Source: Seminavis robusta
Taxonomy: Eukaryota; Bacillariophyta; Bacillariophyceae; Naviculales; Naviculaceae
Reading direction: 5' to 3'
Assembly: GCA_903772945.1 (NCBI GenBank)
Contig: CAICTM010000692.1
Coordinates: forward strand, 1 to 52,605
DNA: 52,605 nucleotides
Shown here: in pieces, positions 20,815 to 32,390 of the stretch
Numbering within the stretch: the stretch's first letter is position 1
Layout of the letters: each line of letters opens with the position of its first letter
Notes under the pieces: generated by a model
Database searches by the model: none
Told to the model about the DNA's origin: nothing
Seen by the model: only the letters and a program-made list of their open reading frames with translations
Program-made: the position numbers and the translations under genes

Positions 20815-21639
20815 ATGTCGGAAGCTCCAGCAGGCGGTGGTGGTGGTGGTGAAGGCGGCGGCCGTGGTGGCGGCCGTGGCGAAGGCGGTCGCGGTGGATT
20901 TGGCCGTGGCGGCCGAGGACGAGGCCGTGGTCGAGGTGGACGCGGAGGTCGCCGTGGCCGTGACGAAGAGAATGTCTGGACTCCCGTTACCAAGTTGGGA
21001 CGTCTCGTCAAGGAACAAAAGATTGGCTCCATCGAGGAGATCTTTCTCTTTTCCTTGCCGGTCAAGGAGGCTGAAATCATTGACTACTTTTTGAAGGACA
21101 AGCTCCAGGATGAAGTCATGAAGATCATGCCTGTCCAAAAGCAATCTTCGGCTGGTCAGCGTACCCGTTTCAAGGCTTTCGTCGCTGTTGGTGATTCCGC
21201 GGGACATTTGGGCTTGGGCGTCAAGTGCTCATCTGAAGTCGCCACTGCCATTCGTGGTGCCATTACGGCTGCCAAGCTCAATGTCGCTCCTGTCCGTCGT
21301 GGATACTGGGGACGTATCAGTGGTATGCCTCACACTGTTCCCTGCAAGGTCACTGGAAAGTGTGGTTCCGTCCGTGTTCGTTTGATCCCTGCTCCTCGTG
21401 GTACCGGATTGGTTTCCTCCCCTGCTGGAAAGAAACTCTTGCACATGGCAGGTGTGGATGATTGCTACTCCAGTTCGTGTGGTCACACACGTACCATGGG
21501 TAACTTTATCAAGGCCATCTTTTATGCCCTTCGTGCTACCTACGGATACTTGAGCCCGGAGCTCTGGAAGGAGAATCCCCTCCTCAACAATCCTTACCAG
21601 GAGCATACCGATTTCCTCTCCAAGAAGCAATTGGCTTAG
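20815..21639 (+). CDS. RPS2: 40S ribosomal protein S2 (uS5)
   Basis: The 274-aa product is a full-length eukaryotic uS5 protein of the small ribosomal subunit, near the mRNA entry channel and decoding centre, where it supports accuracy. Residues 8-50 are a Gly/Arg-rich (RGG) tail, a known methylation target in S2 proteins. The S5 dsRNA-binding domain follows ([40 protein letters not shown]), then the C-terminal S5 domain ([40 protein letters not shown]). The length is normal for S2. The ATG follows a short leader with an intron. The coding sequence is intronless and rich in preferred codons, fitting high expression. Confidence 0.97.
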   Translation: MSEAPAGGGGGGEGGGRGGGRGEGGRGGFGRGGRGRGRGRGGRGGRRGRDEENVWTPVTKLGRLVKEQKIGSIEEIFLFSLPVKEAEIIDYFLKDKLQDEVMKIMPVQKQSSAGQRTRFKAFVAVGDSAGHLGLGVKCSSEVATAIRGAITAAKLNVAPVRRGYWGRISGMPHTVPCKVTGKCGSVRVRLIPAPRGTGLVSSPAGKKLLHMAGVDDCYSSSCGHTRTMGNFIKAIFYALRATYGYLSPELWKENPLLNNPYQEHTDFLSKKQLA

Positions 21640-22250
21640 GCAAAAATTTGCTAGCAAGATTGTATGTGCTTGTGTGGATCTCCTCCCCAGGGATAGCTTT
21701 TTGATCTTGGGACGGCCTTCACCCGGTCAATCTACAGTTTGGAGATGTTTCGGGGTTTTGGGGAAGCGATTGTTGGTACGCGGAGCTGCGTAGGTGGCCA
21801 CCTCGAAACTAAACGAAACATCTTTGACACACTAGTACCATATAATCTTAGTAGGACTTTGTCAACTTTTATGGTGGTACCGTATTCAATAGTTCCACGA
21901 AGGCCCACTTGCTTACGCCACCTGTTGTTCTGTGTTTGTCGTTTTGCAGCTTACAGTTTAGTGTCACTGGCCTGATACATTTGCCACCAACGTTTTCGCG
22001 TTGCAAGGGTTGGTTTCTTTGCTTTCTTATTGGCAAAGGGAAGTCTCTGAGCAAGCAATGTTCGAACAGCACCCATTGACCCATGGCTACTGCTCTCTAG
22101 CTAGCTAGACCTAGACGTAGACCCGCCCACCCATCATGTTGGCCTGGGTCAAAATGAATTGCCATCGCCGCACCTAGCAATCAAAAATACAGTAGAGTTA
22201 AGGCTAATCCTTGCTTGGGATGCCGCCAATGTTTCGCACAAGAGACCGAG
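21640..22250. other. Intergenic region between RPS2 and the DUF3605 gene
   Basis: It contains the S2 3' UTR and the upstream region of the next gene. A CTAGCTAGCTAG run lies near 22096. No further gene or RNA is supported. Confidence 0.5.
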
Positions 22251-23021
22251 ATGATGAGAGTCCTGAGGAAGCTCTCCATGACCATGATAATGGTCTCCTC
22301 CTCTTTCCGGGTTGCGCAATGTGCATACCGAAATCCACTGAGATTCAAAGCAGGTAGGGTGGTTGCCTTCTTTCGAGAGCCAAGCCACCATCGAAGCTTT
22401 GGCACCCAAGATTCACATTCATCGGCAGCATCATCTCTTGCCGGTAGCAGCAGTGGCAGCCATTCCAGTAATAACAACAGCACTCCCATTGTTCTACCCG
22501 AGCGAGAATACGGATATCGAACTAAGCCCTTCAACTGGACCGAGCTGGAGCAAATAATACGGGACAAGGATTTGGCCAGGTTCTCGCGAAGTGTCGAGCA
22601 GGAGGCAAAGTATCAAGAGTACATGCGTGACATGAAACGGCAATGGCGGGATTTGCACCACTTTATATTGCATTCCAAGTTTGGGCTGGAAAAGCGCTGG
22701 GTCGATGGCATGTGGGAAACCCCTCTTTTGCCGGAACTCCAACAAGAGCCAGCATCAAACCTGAGCTTGAATGACTTTCCATACTACACGGAGCCGGGAA
22801 TATGGCACTATGTACTATGGAAGATAGGTGGGCTAGTGACAGATGCCGAGATTGAGGATGCATGTCAAGAAATCAAACAAGATCTGGGGGATGTTCTGGA
22901 TGTCCTCCATTGGAAGAATCCTCCACACCTCAAGAGCCTACCTGATATTGACCATGCCCACATACTGGTCCGACGAGCCAGCAATCTTGCGGCTCCTTCT
23001 CCTACTACTAGCAAACTGTAA
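22251..23021 (+). CDS. DUF3605-like protein, probably organelle-targeted
   Basis: From the ATG pair at 22251 the product has 256 aa. The first 45 residues are basic and hydroxylated with almost no acid (MMRVLRKLSMTMIMVSSSFR), like a mitochondrial or other organelle presequence, followed by a Ser-rich low-complexity stretch. The rest, from FNWTELEQIIRDKDLARFSR through DFPYYTEPGIWHYVLWKIGG to DVLHWKNPPHLKSLPDIDHA, keeps the PGI-H-VLW and NPP-LKS-P-I-H-H pattern of DUF3605 proteins, which have no known biochemical role. It converges with the minus-strand 1514-aa gene, with 77 bp between stop codons. The family call is from memory. Confidence 0.6.
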   Translation: MMRVLRKLSMTMIMVSSSFRVAQCAYRNPLRFKAGRVVAFFREPSHHRSFGTQDSHSSAASSLAGSSSGSHSSNNNSTPIVLPEREYGYRTKPFNWTELEQIIRDKDLARFSRSVEQEAKYQEYMRDMKRQWRDLHHFILHSKFGLEKRWVDGMWETPLLPELQQEPASNLSLNDFPYYTEPGIWHYVLWKIGGLVTDAEIEDACQEIKQDLGDVLDVLHWKNPPHLKSLPDIDHAHILVRRASNLAAPSPTTSKL

Positions 23022-23098
23022 CCTGGGGCTAAAGTCGAGTCAAGTGGTCTCTCCAGACTGCCTTCCTTTTAATTTGTTGGCACATCCACACAGACAGC

Positions 23099-26000
23099 TC
23101 ATGCCGAAACTCGTTTTCGACTGGAGCTTTCAACCGTGTCTCGGGCGAGAAGTTCATCCGCAATGCCGGGTGGAACACTTTCCACCAAGTTCCAACAAGC
23201 CTGGGACAATTGAACCAAGAACCTACTCTCCAGTTTCATTTCGTTTCCGAGCACAATGTCACTGTTGTCACCGGACGGCCAGAAAAGCACCCGCGTCAGT
23301 GCGGCACAAGCCAATCGCTTCTTGCTCACGACGTCATCCTCCATCCCCAGCTGCTGACGAAGCCAGGTTGCCAACCAAACTGATGCCATCGATAACTGTG
23401 GTAGAGTCAGGCTGTACCAAGTTCGCAAGCAAACACGGGCGGCAAACACTGGATCGACTCTTCCTCGCGCTGGAGTCGAGTCAAACTCGCCAAAGGTCCG
23501 AACATGAAGAACGTACTGATCCAGCAACCACAGAGTGTGCCGGTGCCCGTAGTTGAGAACAAACTCGCTCTGATTCTCGGATTCGTCAGAGTTGTTGCTT
23601 GACGCTGGAACTTTCAATTCGTCTTTGCGCAGGTAGGTCTCTGCTTCTTCCATGGATATGCCACAGTATTCAATCAAAATGGAACAACACTCCAACACAA
23701 GACCATTGCTGCCCCCAATCAAGTTGGCCCCTGCCCAAATGTTCCCAGCAATCACGCATTGCTTCATGAGTGTCGTACCATCAAACTTGAATAGTGGCTC
23801 GTCAGCTGCGACATGCCCCGCCAAGCTGCAGGCAGCCTTCAGAATGGACTGTGTGGAAACCCAAGAGTCATCATTCCATTGGTGGTTGCAACCTTCCAAA
23901 AGCAACAGGGCCGGTATAAACAGATTGAAATCCAAGCCGCCAGTGCCGTATCCAGCGACAAGAGCGTCGCGAGTCAGTGTAAGCTCGAGGACGTGCTCGT
24001 TCAATCCGTCATTGGTAGACTCTGGCTGACTGTTGTTGGACGAGATCAGGGTAGAAATGTTGCACTCGGCGTTGACCAAACAAGCCGAACAGAGACGATT
24101 CAGCCAGTCTGTACGCACACTATGAGGTCCACGCAGCGCACTGATGGCTGCGCCCTGCAAGCACATTTGGAGATATTGAGACACCCAATATCGTACTTCC
24201 AGCTGATGAAGCATGGGACATTTTTCTTCAAGGACGATGAGTGCGAGCTCCATTTGTGTGTCGTGATTTAGAGAATACCAAAACCGCTTCTTGTCTTTTT
24301 CGTCAACCAGATCTAGCAGTAATTGCGTGGCCTGTGGAGAACAACCAATAATCAGTTTTACAAGCTCCGTGCACAGCTTCATAGAATCAATGAATTGCTC
24401 TCGTTGTTGTTTGTGACGGAGCTCGTCCGGCACTGCTGCATTGATTAGGGCCAATGAGACAGAAAGACAATCACGGGCGACACCGACTTGGAGAAGGCAA
24501 CGCAAAGGCCATAAGATGTCCTTAATCAACTGATCAGGATCATCAGGTCTCTGGTAAGACTCGCCCATTAACGCAGCGAGAGTGCCTTCCTCGTCAGAAA
24601 CTGCTTGCGCCGCAATGGCAGCCAGAACAAGGCAAGTTCGAGACTGATCGTAGTATTGATCTTGCTGCAGGAAGTATTCGAGGGTGGCAGACATGCCAAA
24701 ACCACCTCTTGTCAAGCAGCCAACAGTCATGTCTGCCAATTGAGTCAGTGTTGCGTCCAAAAGTTCGCTGTTACGGCTGATACTGTCGATAGGAACAATT
24801 CCATCAAGCAAACCTTCTAACTTGGTCCTTTCGTCGTCTTCATCAATCCTGTCAAACGACCTCCATAAGTGCCTCAACGTGCTCACATCTTTTTTAAGAT
24901 CCAAGGCCACTGATGCGGCAGTGAAGAAATCATTTCTGTGCGACAGCCACGACAGTATTTGATAGAACGGAGTCCCTGCCGCCCCGTTGTCAGCATAGAT
25001 GCGGCGGACGGTCAAGATATATTGGTTCCCTAGCTGATTTTGCGGTCTGATGTTGACGGCAGGCACTGGGAATAAGAGAGTAAGTGTGAAACCCGTGAAA
25101 CGTTCTTGGCGCCTTTTCAACGACACAGCATGGCCGGCAAAAGAGAACTTACCTTGTCCTTCTAGCCGCATCCTGTTTTCTTTCGTATCATCCAGCTGAG
25201 ACCATGCTGGGCACTTCCGAAGCAACCGCACTGACTTTTCGCGATGCGAATAGTTCTTCACTCTGCGCTTGTATGAAGCAGGAGGGCTGGTGTCGAAGAC
25301 ATTCCTTTTGTAGTCTGCCATCGAAATACTTTGAATGGCGTCCTCGACAACTTCGTCGTCTATTCCACTATCAGTCCCTTCATGCCCTACAGAAATGCCA
25401 CGAGTCTTTCTCCGTTCATTTGCAATGGCTCGTTTCAACTTGGAGTGTTTGGCCGATGCATCCGATTGGGTAAACGGCAGAGCCAGATCCGGGACAAAGT
25501 TTTGATAATTGAGTGCCGCTTGCGTTGAGTATGGGTCGATGGGCAAGACGTAGGAAGAAAGACATCGACTTGACCCTTCCACCGAATCCACGCCGGAAGC
25601 CCCCAGCTCCTGTACAAAGGCGCCCTTCGATGCGGTGGCTCCTTCCCAGCAAATGAAGTGCACGCGATTCAGCACCCCCAATAGACACCATCCCTGCAAA
25701 CGATTAACAGGCAGAAGCATTAGTAAGTATCTCTCCAGCAGCGGCCGCAAGATTGGTGTCATTTTCATACCTGTCCCACATGACACCATGGGTCGTTCGC
25801 CCAACAATCCACGGTGCTACCAACACTGGCAGCTGCAGTCACGGCACATGGGACTCTTGCAACATGTCTCTGCTCCAGAGAGGTTCCAATTGCCAGCATT
25901 TTCCGATGTCGAGATCGTCGGTATCCTCGAAAAAGCTTTGTGGAAGCCGAAGAATTGACTAGCGCGGGACGAACAAAATCCACCGCCTCGAGCGTTCGCT

Positions 26001-27807
26001 GCTGCGCCAAGATCTGATTTTGCGAATTTTGTGGCGAGACCAGTGCCAGCCTCGGAGGGGATGCAAACGGAGAAGATCCAAAGAGAAATGACGTTGCAAC
26101 GGACAACGCCTCGGTTTCATCGTCAATGGTTTCGGGAAGAAGAATTGGGAGGATCTGGAAACGGTGGACCACGCAGCGTACCTTCCTTGGCTGATCACGA
26201 TTCTTGTGAAGGCTGTTCGAGGATTGCTGAGACAAGAGACTTTGATCGGAGCTGACAGTTGGCATCATGGGCTGGTTGCCATCTTGCATCGCAGACGGAG
26301 CTCCCCCGCAGATGACCGTGTTTGCCACAGACATATCAATGCGAATGGCAATCGCAACTCCTTTTCCTCCAATTACATACAAGAACTGCATTGCCCCCCA
26401 AACAAACGGAGAAACATGTTTCGGAACAAAGGGAAGAAAGAGCGTTCGAACCTCAGAATAATGTCGAAGCGAGAGCAGTGTAATGAAACCACCTTCCACT
26501 GGTGCCTTGTCTCTGCCACGTTGGACTCGTTTACCTCGTCCAGCAATCGCCACATATTCGAATGCGGAGACGCAGTGTGTGGGAACATTGTCTTCGGTTC
26601 GGTAGATTGCAGTGAAAGGTTCCACGGTTGGGTCCCAAAGGTTACGATCCCACAAGGATATCCCTGTGCCGTCCTCTACGTTGTCCTGATTCTCACGGTT
26701 GCTACCACTCGTGCTAGTACTGTCGGACACGGGCGACTCTTTCTTTCCGGGCTTGCGCAATGGCATGGTCAACATGATAGTAGCTTCGGGTTGACTGAGA
26801 GGCCAAATGCTGGATTGCAGCTGCTCCAAAACATAGTCTCCCAGCAGGAAGGTTGACATGGAATTGGCAAAGAGATCCTCCTGTTCTTTCTCCTTGTTTT
26901 GCGTGGCAGGAAGCTGTAACAATTTCCAAGGCGAGTACACATGGACACTGCCATCACTGCACAAGCAAACCAACAAGAGCTCTGGAAGGGGAAGCTCCAA
27001 ATCTTGCTCGCCTTCCTCTGGATCCCTCGTCGATTCACCACCCTCCGATGGTCTCGAGTATTGAGGAGCTTCGGATGCATCCATTCCTAATGACAAGAAC
27101 GTCATGGTATCGAGTGCATCCAAAGCAGCTGCCTTTTGCTGATTGTCCACTTGTCGACGACACAAACAGGCTGCGACAATCCCAACCGTCCTTGACGACG
27201 ATCTCGACTTTGGGGTTCCACCCAACCATCCTGGCAAATTGCTTCTCCACGACTTTCGGCTGCTGTTGCTTTGTGTGCTTTCTTCGTCGTCTTCGTCTTT
27301 GACATTGTCGGATTGCAGAGCCACACCCGGCCATCTCAAGACTTTTCGAAACTGTTGATGTGGTGATGGTGGTTGCTGTTGCTGTTCTGCTTGTAAGGCT
27401 GCTTTCGATTCCTTCGATTCTTCTTCGTTTTTCTCGTCTTTCTCCTTGGTCGGACCCGGCTGCTTTACAAGTTCCAACACTAGTAGATCTCCACTCTTTG
27501 GGGTAACATCCACAGTAGTAGTGCTTTCCGTCGTTTCATGAATCGGATCCACGCTGCAAAAGGGTGATGCTACCACATTGACATTCAACATCCACGATGG
27601 ATTGCTGTGCCCCCTCCCACTGTTATTATCTTCCTGATAATCCGGAACTTCCTCTTCGGCTACCAGTGCGGATGTCATGCAGAGACACGTTCCTTCGATG
27701 CCATCTTGCTTCTTCTTGTGGTCTTTCTCATCAGGAGTAAGATCATCGACTGCCTGCCACCGAGGGCGCTTCCAATGATACTGCCATGGTGCCAAGTTGG
27801 TCGTCAT
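23099..27807 (-). CDS. 1514-aa protein, beta-propeller-like N-terminus and alpha-solenoid-like C-terminus, three exons
   Basis: Exon 1 is 27807-25771, exon 2 is 25693-25153 and exon 3 is 25065-23099. The 77-nt intron (GTATGA...TTTGCAG) is phase 0. The 87-nt intron (GTAAGT...TTCCCAG) is a multiple of three and free of stops, so its retention would add 29 residues. The N-terminal 680 residues show strand-rich segments with a propeller look (ELLLVCLCSDGSVHVYSPWK, FITLLSLRHYSEVRTLFLPF, VWGAMQFLYVIGGKGVAIAI) separated by long acidic or Gln-rich loops. The last 650 residues are helical (FYQILSWLSHRNDFFTAASV and many Leu/Ala helices). This order is typical of coat, nucleoporin and tethering scaffolds, so a vesicle-trafficking or scaffold role is an inference. 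I do not recognise a family. It is divergent from the gene at 28291. Confidence 0.7.
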
Positions 27808-28290
27808 GGTGGATTAGATTACCCAGATGGCTAATGATGAAACATCAATGGCACTTCTTTGGTTGGAGTGTGTTGGAGTACAATACTAGTATTGCTAGCC
27901 TATCGGTACTAGTATGTTGGAGTTTGGAGTCGAGTCAGTCGAATGAGTGCAAGGTTGATGGGTCGCGAACTGAACCGGGTATCCTTAACCTTAGGTAGTT
28001 CTGGTAAATTTTTTTAGCGTGCTAAGTATCCAATCGGTACTTAGGCTGTGGGGATCAAAAGAAATATGAGGCACTCGCCTGATGGGTCCATTCGTCTAAT
28101 AAAGCTTATTTCGAGGAATTCGATTTGGATTACTTGGACGTCGAGTGGTCCACTCTAACACTCTAAAACCCGTAGTAACATCCTTGTCATGTGTGTGAGT
28201 AGTGGACAACTCAGAACAAGAACAACCAACACAATTCCAAGTAGACAAGTGTAGAAGAAGAAAGCACAACAACAACAACAATCAAAAACA
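27808..28290. other. Divergent intergenic region
   Basis: It separates the start of the 1514-aa gene from the small gene at 28291. A/C-rich leader sequence (CAACAACAACAACAATCAAA) occupies the last 40 bp before the downstream ATG. ACTAGTA-type palindromes occur near 27885-27912. Confidence 0.5.
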
Positions 28291-28611
28291 ATGACAACTA
28301 ATCATCGACGAAGAACCAAGCCCAGCGACCTCCGCAGTCTTTTGGGTGTGGACTTGAAGGTCCACATCTTCTCCCATACCCTCAACATTGTGGGGCACTG
28401 CAGTCCGTTCCAGCCTTTATACACCCTCAACATTGAACTTGGAACTCCCGAAGCCTGTGGTGGGACCCAGCAGAACACTGACGACGTTGCAGATCCCAAG
28501 GAAGAGGATCACACATCGCCAATGCTGGACATCCGACTAACCAAAACGGGGGAGTCTTCCATTTTCAATGCCACCCAAGGACGAGGATACAAAAGTCGAT
28601 CACATGATTGA
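28291..28611 (+). CDS. Small hypothetical protein
   Basis: The 106-aa frame starts at an ATG in a strong context (CAAAAACAATGACA) after a CA-rich leader like those of the transporter genes. It begins with a basic stretch (TTNHRRRTKPSDLRSLLG), continues with a short beta-like middle (VDLKVHIFSHTLNIVGH) and ends polar. There is no signal peptide or membrane segment. No family is recognised. The leader is the main argument that it is expressed. Confidence 0.4.
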   Translation: MTTNHRRRTKPSDLRSLLGVDLKVHIFSHTLNIVGHCSPFQPLYTLNIELGTPEACGGTQQNTDDVADPKEEDHTSPMLDIRLTKTGESSIFNATQGRGYKSRSHD

Positions 28612-28894
28612 TTGAATTTTAGAGGTACGCGCAACGTGTTATTCGCCAACTTGTGTAGTTGCTTCGATTGTTGTGTGCTTGCTACCCTTGATTGGTCTGA
28701 TGCCTCTCTGCTTGCTTCTCACCCTTGTCACTCGTTAGACTTGTGTGTCTTTCTCTTTTTGCCTTGTTCTAGATGTTGCATCAGGCTCCTTCACATTACA
28801 TACGTATACCTCCTACTGCATATCCATTATACATATACATATACCCTACAAACTCACGGACCACGCAATCAAGTCTTCCATCTTTTTCATTCTT

Positions 28895-29602
28895 CTACTG
28901 GCACTTTTCTGCCTGTCGTTCGACATGCAAAAGATTGGTAATGACGACCAAGATAGAGTGCAAACAAACATCACTTCCCTTGGCCAAATGGACTTTGATG
29001 CGATCCGTTTTGGCCGTGTGTTCCCGTACCCAGTATCCGCACAGTTTGGGGTGCATCAATCCAAGTTTCGGGACACAACTCTGGAATTGCGCGGTAATGC
29101 TCTTGATTTCTTCAATTTTCAGAACCGCGTCGTGGGACAAGATGCCAGCTGTGTTTTCTGGGGCGGCTTCCGTGAGACGAATGACACCGTGATATTTGTC
29201 GTAGGTAATGGTCACGGTAGCTTTGTGATACAACGGTTCTTTTACTACTACTTTCGCTTCAGTCGCGGGTGTTTGTCCTTCAAAGGTAGCCTTGTAACTG
29301 TAGATTTCCCATTTGGAACGGAGTGAGTTGGTGTGTACATGCAAGATCTTTTGCTTCTGCGAGTCCGTCAGATCAAAGTCTTTAGTAGTCCCTTCCACGG
29401 CGCAAGTGGTATACAGTAAGGTATTATCTTCATCTCGTAATTCACAATCGCGTTGGTTGACGAGGCTCTTTTCCTTGGTCAAGTAGAAGAGGGCGTGTCC
29501 CTCGGTTGGTTTTGTTCCGTCAAACGTTTCCGAAGCCTCTTTCAATCCTCCATCTGCCTTTTCCCAGTCCGTGTCGCTGAAATGTGATGCGGCTCCGCCC
29601 AT
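28895..29602 (-). CDS. LURP-one-related (tubby C-terminal-like) protein with N-terminal myristoylation signal
   Basis: The 235-aa product starts MGGAASHF, a fitting N-myristoylation site, so it is probably attached to a membrane. Residues 35-225 follow the LOR/tubby-like barrel pattern: HALFYLTKEKSLVNQRDCEL, a D-E-DNTLLY turn, KILHVHTNSLRSKWEIYSY, and a C-terminal helix VHLAKGSDVCLHSILVVITN that fits the buried central helix of the fold. Plant LOR proteins are linked to defence and scramblase relatives to lipids; the role here is unknown. The gene is single-exon and ends facing the gene at 28291. The family call rests on pattern only. Confidence 0.6.
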   Translation of the reverse strand: MGGAASHFSDTDWEKADGGLKEASETFDGTKPTEGHALFYLTKEKSLVNQRDCELRDEDNTLLYTTCAVEGTTKDFDLTDSQKQKILHVHTNSLRSKWEIYSYKATFEGQTPATEAKVVVKEPLYHKATVTITYDKYHGVIRLTEAAPENTAGILSHDAVLKIEEIKSITAQFQSCVPKLGLMHPKLCGYWVREHTAKTDRIKVHLAKGSDVCLHSILVVITNLLHVERQAEKCQ

Positions 29603-30290
29603 GGTCCTGATTGTTGCTTATTATATGATATACCGCTCCTCTGAGTTGCTAGTAGTGTTTGTTTTGCTTTTGCAAGTCTGTTGTTGTTGCTGTTGTTAGA
29701 TCGATCGACCCGAGTTCTCTGTTTATTTGTGAGTTCGCTGGGAAACCTTCAAATTGAGGAATCCAAACCGTCAAAAGGCAATGATAACTGTTTCGTTGAC
29801 GCCGATCTTGGTGGGTTGCCTGCTGTGGTGGCAGTAGCTGGTGGTACTACTCTGACTCCAAGCCAGGCACTTGATGAGCTTGGGTTCGGTTGCCCTTGAT
29901 GGCGGCAGTGAAAGATCCAGTCCCATCCACCTTTGAAGTGTGCCTTCGCATTGCTTCAGGCTCTGCTTTGGATGAATGTTAGACTAAACAGTTCTACGGG
30001 CTTCTATGATCCACGACTGGAGCAGATTTCACTTTTTCCAGTGCTACGAACCTTACGTAGACCGCCGTAGCGGTCATGGCAAGCACTTAGCCGTTCTGCA
30101 GGCTTCAAATATCACGACTGAAAAGATCCATCCAAGACAGGGATTCGGGTAGTTGCGGTAAAGTTTGCTCTTAACGTCAGAAATTGTCTTCGAAATTACC
30201 ACACCTACCTAAATGTCAAAGCTGTGAACTTGGAAGCAGCTCATTTTCTCCACCCAACCTCAACACTCAAACCGACAACAACATCCCACC
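29603..30290. other. Divergent intergenic region
   Basis: This stretch lies between the starts of the LURP-one-like gene and the PUB-domain gene and so holds both promoters. Short frames inside it lack coding character. No tRNA-like fold was found. Confidence 0.5.
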
Positions 30291-31112
30291 ATGGTCCTCA
30301 ACGAAGAAGTTGCTCCTGATCTCCAGTCTGCTACCGACGCGGACGGCAGCACTACCCCGAATGACAATGAAAGCATTGGTAGTACTTCCAATGGCGTCGT
30401 CGAGGAAGCCGTGGCTCACGTTTTATATCACAACGTCAAGACCAAGCAAATCGTGACCACGTTCAAGATTTTGCACACGCTGATTTCCAATGCATCATCG
30501 CCACAACAAGAAGATCCCAAGAAGAAACGAGTGCGTTTGGTCAATCCCAAAATCAAGCAAAACATTATCGAGGTGGAAGGAGCCGTGGAGCTGTTGGAAT
30601 TGGCGGGGTTTGTCAAACGCATCGAAGAACACCAGGAATGGCTCGTCTACGAAACTTCTACCGACAACAAATTGGCGCAACTCATCCTGACGGCACTGGA
30701 TAAATCCACAAAAGAACTTGAGTCGGGAGCTCGCAGCAAAAAGCCCGTCAGCAAGGTGGTCCAGCGTAAAAAGGAAAAGGAAGTGGATCGCTACTTGGCA
30801 TTGCAGCGCTGGAAAGACGATACGCAAGGCCGCAAAGCAACCGTGACACGCAAATTCAAGCATGAACTCACGCAAGATGCCAAGAGAGCGCAAGAACAAC
30901 AAAAGGGGATGCAAACGGTGGACAATCTGCGACCTTATTTGGCCTACGTGGAATATGCCATGATTGCTGGTTGTGCTATATTCTTTTGTCATGACCCCTC
31001 CAAAGCATGGCAGCTTGGATTGTTCTTGTTTGTGTTTTATTGGATCAGTATCCTCTTTGTGGGCCTTGTGGATGGTCGTGGAGGACGCGTGACAACCATC
31101 GGCACTCGCTAG
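30291..31112 (+). CDS. PUB-domain protein with two C-terminal membrane segments
   Basis: The 273-aa product starts ATGGTC after CAACATCCCACC. After an acidic 35-residue start, residues about 40-125 match the PUB/PUG domain (TTFKILHTLISNASS, RVRLVNPKIKQNIIEVEGAV, ELLELAGFVKRIEEHQEWLV). This domain binds the C-terminal tail of the AAA ATPase p97/Cdc48 in peptide N-glycanase and UBXD proteins. A basic, charged helical linker follows (RKKEKEVDRYLALQRWKDDT). Two hydrophobic segments near residues 219-237 and 242-261 would anchor it with little on the far side. A tail-anchored p97 adaptor at the ER or another membrane is a reasonable inference. No introns. Confidence 0.7.
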   Translation: MVLNEEVAPDLQSATDADGSTTPNDNESIGSTSNGVVEEAVAHVLYHNVKTKQIVTTFKILHTLISNASSPQQEDPKKKRVRLVNPKIKQNIIEVEGAVELLELAGFVKRIEEHQEWLVYETSTDNKLAQLILTALDKSTKELESGARSKKPVSKVVQRKKEKEVDRYLALQRWKDDTQGRKATVTRKFKHELTQDAKRAQEQQKGMQTVDNLRPYLAYVEYAMIAGCAIFFCHDPSKAWQLGLFLFVFYWISILFVGLVDGRGGRVTTIGTR

Positions 31113-32390
31113 TTAGTGACGTTCCTTGTTTCGTGTAGCTACGTGTTTACTAAGATTTCCCTAGACGACTATCTTCATCGCAATGCTGCTGGGATTTCAT
31201 TCCTACCGGTATTGAACACAGAACAACATTTCTCTCTTCGCCCGACTTTCGTTTTCGAATTGCAACGCGGTCGTACTACGGTACTAGTAGCTAGAGTCCA
31301 GAGCATCTTGTCTTGCTTGCAACTAAAACGATGCCCTCGTCCCGCGATGCGCTTGTGCTCTGCCACCCCTTCCACAGTGGCGATATGGCTGTGCTATGGA
31401 AGCAACAACTTCTGTGGTCTTTGAATTTTTGCGTTGTGGATTGAGAATTTGACCCAGAGGAGACAGAGGAGACAGTACAGGCTGTGGAAGAGTCCCGCTA
31501 TAGCCCACAAAAACGCGCGTATCAGTCCAACAAGCAACGGAGTTGGAGCGCATACTACATGTACTTATCGGTACCAGTACACCCCGTGCATGGCCAGTTT
31601 GCATGATGGAGTTGCCATGTGGAAAGGAGGAGAGGTTGGAGAGGTTCAAATTGACTCGGAAAGGTTTACAGTTTCAATTATCGCTGCCACCACTCCGTTT
31701 TCCGGCTGGAGCTAGAGTTAGCTACTAACTAAGCATGTACCAGCATAGATACCGTACATGTAGCTACATGAAGGACGACAAGCTGTCTCTGGCAGAAATT
31801 TTGTCCAACCATCAACTCTATTGACAGTACGGTTACACATACTGTACCAGTACTGTACGGTACACTTGTAGGTGATGTGGTACAGTACAGTACGAATGTG
31901 GATACCTTGGGTTGAAGATGCCAATTCAAAAACCCAAAACCTAGCTAGACCTACGTAATTTTTGCGGTCTCTCTGGTAGTGTCACGCACAGCCAACGTAG
32001 CATCGGCCAGCGCGGACACCTTCGTCAGTCACCAACGGTCTGGAGAAAAATTCTCACAGCTTGATGTGGTGCCACAACTCAATCGTCATACCAGCAAATA
32101 ATACTCACACCATGGTTGATGGGTGCCGATGTCTCAATTGGTGACAAAGAATCTGAGTGACTGACTGACTAACTAAGACAGAGAAACGGTTTAACCGAGA
32201 AAAGAAGAATAAAGACCAACCACTCCTTCCTTTGGGGTTTTAAAATACAAACAGCGCTAGCTACGGTAGCAAAGAAGAGACTTGCCGGTACTGTGCCGCC
32301 ACAACCAATTAACTTCTTACATTGGTTGTATATACCGGTATATACCGGTGTTTCTGGATAGATAACTCGCCCACGCTACCGGTACTGACC
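31113..32390. other. Gene-poor region rich in GTAC-type palindromes
   Basis: It contains the 3' UTR of the PUB-domain gene and the promoter of the TBC gene. Dense GTAC-containing strings (for example around 31820-31900, TACTGTACCAGTACTGTACG) and TATACCGGTATATACCGGTG near 32331-32350 stand out. No frame in it looks coding. Confidence 0.5.

Noticed and set aside
20797..21207. Minus-strand Thr/Ala/Ser-rich frames opposite the S2 gene
   Set aside because: They are the antisense of Gly/Arg codon repeats in the RGG tail of S2.
25765..27807. Assignment of the large minus-strand gene as the Rab3GAP regulatory subunit
   Set aside because: The overall order (propeller, then solenoid) suggested it, but I could not find the conserved WKGYRDA-type segment of that family, so I left the gene unassigned.
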